Shown here one piece after another: positions 24,709 to 33,241 of a stretch of 64,000 nt of DNA. The DNA lies in the NCBI GenBank assembly GCA_016719785.1, contig JADJYJ010000018.1, positions 124,001-188,000 of the forward strand. Reading direction: 5' to 3'. A program made the translations under genes and the position numbers. The stretch is from Candidatus Amarolinea dominans. GTDB lineage: Bacteria; Chloroflexota; Anaerolineae; SSC4; Amarolineaceae. Numbering within the stretch: position 1 is the first letter of the stretch; each line of letters starts with the position of its first letter. Under the pieces are notes generated by a model. That model was not told the DNA's origin and searched no databases. It saw only the letters and a list, made by a program, of their open reading frames with translations.

Positions 24709-24737
24709 TTATAGCATAGCCCCTTCCGGCTTGTCAA
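24709..24737 (-). promoter_or_regulatory. perfect consensus promoter for the PqqD/peptide operon
   Basis: On the minus strand TTGACA (24737-24732), a 17-bp spacer and TATAAT (24714-24709), with TGC just before the -10, match sigma70 consensus exactly. The expected start near 24702 gives a leader of about 65 nt. It is unusually strong for this GC-rich window. Confidence 0.85.
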
Positions 24738-24777
24738 GCGCCCGCATGGCCCTCGCGGTACCTGCGGTAACTGCCAA

Positions 24778-24806
24778 TTGACACAAGTGACACGTACTGC
24801 TAAAAT
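24778..24806 (+). promoter_or_regulatory. promoter for the P-domain secreted protein
   Basis: TTGACA (24778-24783), 17 bp, TAAAAT (24801-24806). It diverges from the PqqD promoter, the two -35 boxes being about 40 bp apart, and leaves a leader of about 170 nt before ATG 24985. Confidence 0.75.
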
Positions 24807-24984
24807 TGTGCCGTTCGTTGTCTTCGGCCTCCCGTAGCCCCCACCTCTTTTTTGTTGAACCAACGCGAATCTGTGACGTCAAATGCAAACAACGCGCAGC
24901 GTGGCGCTCCTGCCAGGTTTGCCTTGCCGCTCTGTGCTTCGGGTTGGTTCCCGTCAAGGGTCGTTGTTTAGGAGGAACCATCTC

Positions 24985-27900
24985 ATGCATGCACCGCGTA
25001 CTCTCCGTCTGTTGCTCATTGTGGGCCTGCTGCTTGCCGTTGCCATTCCCGGCAGCCTGGCACTGGCCCGAACCAACGCCGCGCCCGACCAGGCGCCATT
25101 GCCAACGCAAGCCGAGCCGCCCAAAGCCATCGAACTGATCCCCCAGGACGATGTTGATGAGGGCAAGACGCCGGATGGCGTCTACGGCTCCCAGTTTGCA
25201 CCCTACCAGCCGCTCGATCAGGCCCTTCAGGCCGAAGTCGAGCCGAACAACACCGCCGCCACCGCCACGGCCCTTGCCAGTAACGACGGTGTCGTCTGGG
25301 GCGCCGTTTTCCCCAATGGCGACCTGGACTACTTCTCCTTCACGGCCAATGCCGGCGATCGCGTCTACGCCGCGGTCATGACCAGCTTCTCGTCCAACGC
25401 CTCCACCGACAGCGTGTTGACCCTGTTTGCCAGCGATGGAACGACGGTGGTCGAGACCGACGACAACGATGGCTCGCTTGGCTCGTCATCGTCCACGATT
25501 GCCGGCGCCAACATTGTCAGCGGCGGCGCCTATTTTCTGCAGGTCAAACATTTCAGCGCCACCAACCACCTGCGCCCCTATCACCTGCATGTCAGAGTGC
25601 AGAGCGGCAGCCCCACAGCCGAAGTTGAGCCCAATGACACCCCGGGCACCGCCAACGCCTTGCCCGCCTTCGGTTGGATGACCGGCACCACCAGCAGCGC
25701 CACCGATGCCGACTGGTTCTCTCTCGCCCTGAACGCAGGGGACACCATCTACGCCAGTCTCGACCTGGATCCCACGCGCGACAACACGCAGTGGAACGGC
25801 TCCCTGGGTATCGGCCTGTTCAGCAACTACTACCTGACGGTCAATGATGCCAGCGTTGGCTCAGCCACCAATCCCCTGTCCGAAGCCCACTTCATGACCG
25901 TCCGCGAGACCGGCACCTACTACATCTGGGTCGGCGTACCCGCCGGCGGCACCACCTTCGGCGACTATAACCTGAGCGTCTCCGTGCATCCGGCCGCCCC
26001 GGAGACCTGCACCACCTACACCAGCACCGATGTGCCTAAGGCGCTCGGCCCTGGCGCGACGACCGCATCCTCCACGATCACCGTGCCGGGCAATCCGCGC
26101 ATCGCCGACTTGAACGTGACTGTCGAACTGACGCACACCGTCATGACTGAACTGGATGTGACCCTGATGGCGCCCGGCGGCAACGAAGTCGGCCTCTTCA
26201 CGGATGTGGGTCAATCCACCGCCGGCGTCTTCGTTACCATGACCACCACGCTGGACGACGAAGCAGCCATCCCGATTGCGGTCTATTTGCTTCAGCCCGG
26301 CCCGGCCTTCGAGCCTGAGTATGTCTACCGTCTCGATTGGTTCGACGGTCAGGACGCGGGCGGGGCCTGGACGCTCAAGCTGACCGATGATACGGCCAAC
26401 ACCAACGGTGGCACCCTGCTGGGCTGGAGCATGCGGGTGTGCGAGCCGACGCCGCCGCCGGTTTGTCCGGGCGGCACCACCCCGGTCACGGTCTACAGTT
26501 CCGATTTCGAAGCTACGGACGGCGGCTTCACTCACTCCGGCACGGCCGACGCCTGGGCCTGGGGCAGCCCCACCGCGGCGCCCATCAACACCTGTAACGG
26601 CGGCGTCAACTGCTGGAAGACTAACCTCACCGGCCTTTACAACGTCAGCAGCAATCAGGACCTGGTTTCGCCCAACATTAGCCTGGCGGGCCTGGTAGGG
26701 CCGGTCGTCGTCACCTGGAGCCAGAAGTACCAGATCGAATCGGCCTCCTACGACCATGCCTATGTGGATTTCCGCGAGGTGGGCGGCGCCAACCCGTCCC
26801 GCCTGTGGGAGTGGTACGGCGCCACCATGACAACGGGCGTCGGCGCCGTCACGATCCAGGAGTCGGCCGGTTGGGGAACCCGGCAGCGCGACTTGAGCAG
26901 CTACGCCGGCCTGAACACCGAGCTGGTCTTCCATCTCGACACGGACACCAGCGGCCAGTATGCCGGTCTGGCCGTGGACGACGTCAGCGTGACAGCCTGT
27001 CAGCCGGCCGGCGCGACCTTCACGCCGACTGTGACGCCTACCGTGACGCCTACGCCCACCGATACTCCGACCCCGACTAATACCCCCACGGCGACCCCTG
27101 TGCCAGCAGGCTTCACCTGCAGCACGCCCAACGTTGCGATTCCGGACAATAACCCGACCGGCGTCAGCGACACCTTGAATGTCGGTTCAACCGGCACACT
27201 GAACGATGTCAATGTCTTCGTGCGCGCGACCCACACCTGGGTGGGCGACACGAGCTTTGCCGTGACTCACAACGCCACCAGCGTCACCGTGATTGATCGC
27301 CCTGGCGTACCGCTCAGCACGTTCGGCTGCTCCGGCGACAACATCACGGCCACCCTGGACGATGAAGCCGCGACGCCTGTGGAGGATGAGTGCGCGGCCA
27401 GCGTGCCGACGATCAACGGCACGTTCATTCCCAACAACGCCCTGAGCGCGTTCGACGGCATGGACCAGAGCGGCGCGTGGACCATCACCGCCGTGGATGC
27501 GGCCGGCGGCGATACCGGCGTTCTAGTCGAGTGGTGTGTGCAGACCGAAACCAGTGTCCCGCCCACGGCCACCCCAACTGACACCGCGACTCCTGAGCCG
27601 GCGACGGCCACCCCGACCGACACTGCGACTCCTGAGCCGGCGACGGCCACCCCAACCGACACCGCGACTCCTGAGCCGGCGACGGCCACCCCGACCGACA
27701 CTGCGACTCCTGAGCCGGCGACGGCTACGCCGACCAACACGTCCGTGCCGCCCACGCCTACACCGACCAACACCCCGACAGCGATCGTCGGCGTCATCCC
27801 GCCGGCGCCGCCGGTCTGCACCGCGTCCACACTGGACTTCACCAACAACACCCCGGTCACCATTGCGTCCACCGCAGCCACGGTGGTGTCCTCCACGCTG

Positions 27901-29052
27901 ACCGTGGTCGGCGCGGCGCCGTATCTGTGGGACATCAACCTGACCACGAACATCAGCCACACCAACAACGGCAACCTGGACATCACCCTGCAATCGCCGC
28001 AGGGAACGATTGTCACTCTCAGCACCGACAACGGCGGTACGAATGACAATGGCTTCGCCGGCACGGTGTGGGATGACGACGCCAACCCCGGCGGCCAGGT
28101 GCCGTACGTGAACAACAACGGCCTGGTGAACGATCAGCTGTACGTCAATCTCGTCACCGCCTCGCCGCTGGTGATCGAAGAAGCGTTCGGCGCCTTCATC
28201 GGCGAGGACCCCAACGGTGTTTGGACGCTGACCATCTCCGACGACGCGTCGGTCGACGGCGGCAGCCTCAACAGTTGGACGCTGCAAGTGACCTCGCTGG
28301 ACGCCGCGCCGAGCACGGCGAGCGCCGCAAGCTCCAATTCGACGCCGGTTGCCATCACCGCGACGGGCACGCCTGTCGTGACCTCGTCCATCATGGTCAG
28401 CGGCCTGCCGACCTTCCTGACCGACTTGAACATGACCACCTTCATCTCGCACACCTTCAACGGCGACCTGGACATGACGCTGCGTTCGCCGCAGGGCACC
28501 ATCGTCACCTTCTCCAGCGACAATGGGAGCAGTTTCGACCATGTGTTCCTGGGCACGCTGTGGGATGACGACGCCAACCCCGGTGGTCAGGTGCCCTATA
28601 CCAACAACAACGGCCTGGTGACCGATCAGTTGTACGTCAACCTGACCCTGGCCTCGCCGCTCGTGCCTGAGGAGGCGTTCGCCGCCTTCATCGGCGAAGA
28701 CCCCAACGGCGAATGGCTGGTGACCATCTCGGACGACGCCAACCTCGACGGTGGCAGCCTCAACAGTTGGTCGCTGGACATCCAGACCGGATCGTGCGGC
28801 GCGGTACCCACGGCCACGCCGACGGCCACTTCTGCGCCGCCCACCGCGACGCCGACCGACACGCCGGTTCCGCCAACGGCGACCGTCACCCCCACCGCGA
28901 CGCCCACGCCCGGCTCCCCGACCGGCGTCGAGCTGAGCAGCCTCGACAGCGGCTCAGCACCCAGCCCCGTCAGCGCCTGGCCGCTCATGGCCCTGGCCCT
29001 GGTGACACTGACCGCTGCGGCCGCCCTCCTGCGCCGCCGTAGTACGCGCTAG
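24985..29052 (+). CDS. secreted multidomain PPC/P-domain protein with C-terminal anchor
   Basis: A 1355-aa exported protein. ATG 24985 follows GGAGGA and starts a clear signal peptide (hydrophobic residues about 8-27). Two pre-peptidase C-terminal-like domains begin VEPNNT (about 83) and VEPNDT (about 212). Four subtilisin-proprotein (P) domains lie near 341-487, 711-853, 944-1102 and 1109-1270. A MAM/jelly-roll-like region sits at 507-672 (YDHAYVDF). Thr-Pro-rich linkers separate them. The tail ends in a hydrophobic helix (about 1327-1350) and RRRSTR, a typical surface anchor or sorting signal. P domains 3 and 4 are near copies at DNA level. No protease catalytic domain is present, so it is likely a binding or structural surface protein. 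Confidence 0.9.
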   Translation: MHAPRTLRLLLIVGLLLAVAIPGSLALARTNAAPDQAPLPTQAEPPKAIELIPQDDVDEGKTPDGVYGSQFAPYQPLDQALQAEVEPNNTAATATALASNDGVVWGAVFPNGDLDYFSFTANAGDRVYAAVMTSFSSNASTDSVLTLFASDGTTVVETDDNDGSLGSSSSTIAGANIVSGGAYFLQVKHFSATNHLRPYHLHVRVQSGSPTAEVEPNDTPGTANALPAFGWMTGTTSSATDADWFSLALNAGDTIYASLDLDPTRDNTQWNGSLGIGLFSNYYLTVNDASVGSATNPLSEAHFMTVRETGTYYIWVGVPAGGTTFGDYNLSVSVHPAAPETCTTYTSTDVPKALGPGATTASSTITVPGNPRIADLNVTVELTHTVMTELDVTLMAPGGNEVGLFTDVGQSTAGVFVTMTTTLDDEAAIPIAVYLLQPGPAFEPEYVYRLDWFDGQDAGGAWTLKLTDDTANTNGGTLLGWSMRVCEPTPPPVCPGGTTPVTVYSSDFEATDGGFTHSGTADAWAWGSPTAAPINTCNGGVNCWKTNLTGLYNVSSNQDLVSPNISLAGLVGPVVVTWSQKYQIESASYDHAYVDFREVGGANPSRLWEWYGATMTTGVGAVTIQESAGWGTRQRDLSSYAGLNTELVFHLDTDTSGQYAGLAVDDVSVTACQPAGATFTPTVTPTVTPTPTDTPTPTNTPTATPVPAGFTCSTPNVAIPDNNPTGVSDTLNVGSTGTLNDVNVFVRATHTWVGDTSFAVTHNATSVTVIDRPGVPLSTFGCSGDNITATLDDEAATPVEDECAASVPTINGTFIPNNALSAFDGMDQSGAWTITAVDAAGGDTGVLVEWCVQTETSVPPTATPTDTATPEPATATPTDTATPEPATATPTDTATPEPATATPTDTATPEPATATPTNTSVPPTPTPTNTPTAIVGVIPPAPPVCTASTLDFTNNTPVTIASTAATVVSSTLTVVGAAPYLWDINLTTNISHTNNGNLDITLQSPQGTIVTLSTDNGGTNDNGFAGTVWDDDANPGGQVPYVNNNGLVNDQLYVNLVTASPLVIEEAFGAFIGEDPNGVWTLTISDDASVDGGSLNSWTLQVTSLDAAPSTASAASSNSTPVAITATGTPVVTSSIMVSGLPTFLTDLNMTTFISHTFNGDLDMTLRSPQGTIVTFSSDNGSSFDHVFLGTLWDDDANPGGQVPYTNNNGLVTDQLYVNLTLASPLVPEEAFAAFIGEDPNGEWLVTISDDANLDGGSLNSWSLDIQTGSCGAVPTATPTATSAPPTATPTDTPVPPTATVTPTATPTPGSPTGVELSSLDSGSAPSPVSAWPLMALALVTLTAAAALLRRRSTR
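27565..27720 (+). repeat. four 39-bp in-frame repeats (13-aa Thr/Pro linker)
   Basis: Units at 27565, 27604, 27643 and 27682 each encode TATPTDTATPEPA with only silent changes. They form a flexible linker between P domains 2 and 3 and are a likely site of copy-number change. Confidence 0.92.
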
Positions 29053-29080
29053 ACCCGTTGGGCATGAGGTGGGGCCGAGA

Positions 29081-29449
29081 GATTGATCCAACTGATGGTG
29101 AGACTCACGCCGGCCCCGCCTCGTGCCCCGGGATGCCTCGGGGCCGGCAGATGCTGGCGGGTGGGGCTCGGGGGGGGGGCGCGCACCCCCGGCGGGCGCC
29201 AACCCCCCCCCTCCCGCGCCCCCGCGCGCCCCCCCGCGCCCGCGGCCCCCCGCGGGGGGGGGGGGGGGGGGCGGGGGGGGGGGCGGCGGCGCCGCCCGGG
29301 GCCCGGGCCCCGCCCCCCGGCCCGGGGGGCGGCCCCGCCCCGGGCCCCGCCGCGCGGCGAGTGGGGCCTGATCAACACTCAGACACGAGCTGGCGTCGGT
29401 GATTGATTCATCCGGTGGCGAGACTCACGTCGGGCTCATCTCGTGCCCC
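29081..29449. repeat. 49-bp imperfect direct repeats flanking a pure G/C tract
   Basis: gattgat...cgtgcccc at 29081-29129 recurs imperfectly at 29401-29449, exactly 320 bp apart. A related copy in opposite orientation is at 44691-44718. Between the two copies lies about 200 bp dominated by G and C homopolymers, with no A or T at all from about 29213 to 29359. The flanks look like a dispersed intergenic palindrome. The inner tract is more likely an assembly or base-calling artefact than biology. No gene is seen between 29053 and 29522. Confidence 0.65.
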
Positions 29450-29451
29450 TC

Positions 29452-29480
29452 TTGCAAACCACCGCCAATGCGGGTATAAT
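29452..29480 (+). promoter_or_regulatory. promoter of the formate dehydrogenase operon
   Basis: TTGCAA (29452-29457) and TATAAT (29475-29480) with a 17-bp spacer, 42 bp before the first ATG of the operon. Confidence 0.7.
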
Positions 29481-29522
29481 CCCCTCCTTGCCGTGCCAAT
29501 CCCATCATCAGGAAGACCGACG

Positions 29523-31270
29523 ATGCCTGTTTCCGCGCTCTCCCCTTCCGAATCTGTGGCGTCTGTCCTGGCGTCTTTCCAGGGCAAGGGCCGCGCTTAC
29601 CTGCTGCCCTGTCTGCTGGCCGTGCAGCGCGCCCACGGCTGGCTCTCACCTGATCTTGTGACCCGCGTCGGCGCCGCGCTGGCCGTGCCCCTGGCCGACA
29701 TCTACGGCGTCATTGACTTCTACACCATGCTCTACAGCCAGCCACATGGCCGCCGCCTGCTGCGCGTGTGCGATGACATCGCTTGCTATCTGGCTCAGCC
29801 GACCAACAGCGAGTCGTTGCGCGACGCCATCGCCACCCACACCGGCCTGCGCCAGCATGGCGATACCACGCCCGACGGCGCGTTCACCCTGGAGTTGATG
29901 CCCTGCCTGGGCCGTTGCACCGACGCGCCGGCGGTCTTGCTGGATGAGACGCCGCTGCCCGCCGCTGCCCTGCTCTCCTGGTTGGCCTCGGATCGTGACG
30001 CCGATGTCTTGCCCGCTGCTGTTGAAACCGCTCCCCCGGCGCCGGTGCTCGGTGACGTGGTGCTGGCGGACCATGTGGGCCGGGTTGATCCCTGGAGCCT
30101 GGCGGACCATGAGCAGCGCGGCGGATTTGCGGCCCTGCGCCAGGCCCTGGGCGCCATGACGCCGGCCGCAGTCGTGCAGGCGGTCGAGGCGTCGGGCCTG
30201 GTGGGCCGCGGCGGCGCCGCCTTTCCCACCGGGGTCAAATGGCGCAGCGCCGCGGACGAGCCGGCCACGCCCAAGATGGTGGTGTGCAACGCGGACGAGA
30301 GCGAGCCAGGCACCTTCAAGGACCGCATTTTGCTGCAAGGCGACCCCTTCCGCCTGCTCGAGGCGATGGCGCTGACCGCCTACGCGATTCAGGGGCAAGG
30401 CGAGGTGAGCGGTTACATCTACCTGCGCGGCGAGTACGGCTACCTGGCGCCGCTGCTGGAAAACGCACTGGCCCGCTGCCGCGAGGCCGGTTACCTGGGC
30501 CATCATCTGTTGGGTAGTCACTTCGACATCGAGCTGCGCCTGGGCGCGGGCGCGTACATCTGCGGCGAAGAGACCGCGCTCTTCGAGTCCATCGAAGGCA
30601 AGCGCGGGATGCCCCGCATCAAGCCGCCGTTTCCGGTGCAGGTGGGCCTCTTTGGCAAACCCACGGTCATCAACAACGTCGAGACCTTCTTCAACATCCC
30701 GCCCATCGTGCGCCACGGCCCTGGCTGGCTGCGTCAGTACGGCACCGCGCAATCGCCGGGCACCAAGCTCTTCGGCGTCAGCGGCTGTGTGCAGCGCCCG
30801 GGCCTCTACGAACTGCCGCTGGGACGCTCCTTGCGCCATCTGCTCTTCGATCAGGCCGGCGGGCCGCTGCCCGACCGCCGCATCACCAGCGTGCTCCTGG
30901 GCGGCGCGGCCGGCGCCTTCGTCAGCGCGGCCCATTTCGACGTGGCCCTCGACTGGCAGTCGCTGCGTGAAATTGGCGCCACGCTCGGTTCTGGCGCGGT
31001 GATGGTGCTGGATGATCGCGTGGCCCCCTGGGAAGTGGTCAGGCGCGTGGCCCACTTCTTTGCCCATGAGTCGTGCGGCAAGTGCTATCCCTGTCAGATG
31101 GGAACCCAGCGCCAGGTCGAGATCGTCGAACGCCTGCGCACCAGCCAGGCGCGCCCCCACGATCGGCTTGACCTGGATGACCTGGCGGGCGCAATGCGTG
31201 ACGCGTCGCTCTGCGGCCTGGGACAAACCGCCTCTGGTGCGATCTTGAGCGCGGTGGAACTGTTCGGCGG

Positions 31271-31274
<4 letters not shown>
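29523..31274 (+). CDS. NuoE-NuoF fusion, diaphorase subunit of NAD-linked formate dehydrogenase
   Basis: A 583-aa fusion. Residues 1-150 are NuoE/FdsG-like, with the [2Fe-2S] ligands Cys83, Cys88, Cys128 and Cys132 (CxxxxC and CxxxC). From about 190 the protein is NuoF/FdsB-like, with FMN motif GRGGAAFPTGVKW, NADH-site segment GAGAYICGEETAL and the [4Fe-4S] set CGKCYPC plus a later Cys in SLCGLGQ. It passes electrons from the formate site to NAD. In Cupriavidus-type FDH these are separate FdsG and FdsB proteins. The following fdhD, Fe-S and Mo-subunit genes place it in formate dehydrogenase rather than complex I. Confidence 0.93.
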
Positions 31275-32143
<869 letters not shown>

Positions 32144-32194
32144 GGAGAGTGGGGAGTGAGGGGAGAGTGGAGAGTTCGATGAAGGAAGGGGATC

Positions 32195-32425
32195 ATGGCA
32201 CTCAATCAAGTTCATAACTACAGCGTCTGGCATCAGGCGGGCAGCGACAAGGCGGAGATTCGCCTGCTGCTCGACAGCGGCTCACTGGCGACGATCAGCA
32301 ATCTGCCGCTGACTTCTGCCAATTTCATCCTGGACCTGCTGCGGCATGAAAAACCAATCTATTGGGACAGCGTGGCGCGGCTGGTCTACACCTCGTCCTG
32401 GGAGCCGGTCGGCGAAGGGGAGTAG
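32195..32425 (+). CDS. small protein of the formate dehydrogenase operon
   Basis: A 76-aa protein after a GAAGGAAGGGG site. It has a predicted beta-strand N-terminus (YSVWHQAG), then TISNLPLTSANFILDLLRHEKP and a Trp-rich end. The next gene's ATG follows its stop directly. I recognise no domain. Its conserved-looking spacing inside the operon suggests an accessory role in FDH assembly or regulation, as an inference only. Confidence 0.75.
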   Translation: MALNQVHNYSVWHQAGSDKAEIRLLLDSGSLATISNLPLTSANFILDLLRHEKPIYWDSVARLVYTSSWEPVGEGE

Positions 32426-33136
32426 ATGAACAATTCGTCTGTACCTGCGACGGTCGGCGTTGTCATTGACGGTCACGCGCTGACCGTACCCGCCGGCACG
32501 ACGGTGTTGGCCGCGGCGGTCGAGATTGGCGTGGACATCCCCACTCTGTGCTACCACCCCAACCTGACGCCCAACGCGGTCTGCCGCATGTGCGTGGTGG
32601 AACCGACACGCGGCCGCACCCTGATCCCGGCCTGCGTCGCGCCCTGCGTGGAAGGGTTGGAGGTGCAAACGGACACCCCGCGCGTGCGACGCGCGCGCAA
32701 GGTGATCCTGGAACTGCTTCATTCGACCGTGGATTGCTCCGAAGCGCCGCAGATCGCAACCTATAGCGCCCGTTTTGGCGCGGACCCGACCCGTTTCGCC
32801 GGCGGCGAGCGCCGCGACGCGGCCTTCGAAGACGACAATCCCTTCTATGTGCGTGACTACAGCAAGTGCATCCTCTGTTGGCGCTGCGTGCAGGTCTGCG
32901 CCGATGATGTGCAAAACACCTTTGCCCTCACCCTGGGCGAGCGCGGCTTTCATACGTCCATCACCACCTTTTTCAACGCGCCGATGCCCGACACGACCTG
33001 CGTCTTCTGCGGCAACTGCGTGGAGGTGTGCCCAACCGGCGCGCTCAAGGGCAAACAGGAATGGCTGCTCGACCAGGGGCTGGCGTGGCAAAGCCGCAAA
33101 CCCAAGCCCAGGCGAAGCGACAAACCAGAAACCTAG
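32426..33136 (+). CDS. ferredoxin-type Fe-S subunit (detached FdsA/NuoG N-terminus)
   Basis: A 236-aa electron-transfer protein. A [2Fe-2S] domain uses Cys42, Cys53, Cys56 and Cys70. Two [4Fe-4S] clusters follow, Cys148/151/154/158 and Cys192/195/198/202. In FdsA, NuoG and HoxU an additional His-Cys3 cluster (HxxxCxxCx5C) sits between them. Here only His99 and Cys104 remain in HSTVDCSEAP, so that cluster is probably missing. The protein should wire the Mo subunit to the NuoEF fusion. In typical NAD-linked FDH this module is fused to the catalytic subunit, but here it is a separate gene. Confidence 0.92.
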   Translation: MNNSSVPATVGVVIDGHALTVPAGTTVLAAAVEIGVDIPTLCYHPNLTPNAVCRMCVVEPTRGRTLIPACVAPCVEGLEVQTDTPRVRRARKVILELLHSTVDCSEAPQIATYSARFGADPTRFAGGERRDAAFEDDNPFYVRDYSKCILCWRCVQVCADDVQNTFALTLGERGFHTSITTFFNAPMPDTTCVFCGNCVEVCPTGALKGKQEWLLDQGLAWQSRKPKPRRSDKPET

Positions 33137-33241
33137 CCGCCGTGTGTAGACGTCTCCGCGCGCGACGATAAGAGATCCTTGGCGTCCTTCGCGTCTTGGC
33201 GGTTCAATTTCCTACCAGCAGTAGAGTCAGGAGGAGACCAA

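Noticed and set aside
22641..24737. Complete canonical lasso-peptide cluster
   Set aside because: No cyclase (asparagine-synthetase-like) or leader peptidase in the window, and the core lacks the ring-forming acid.
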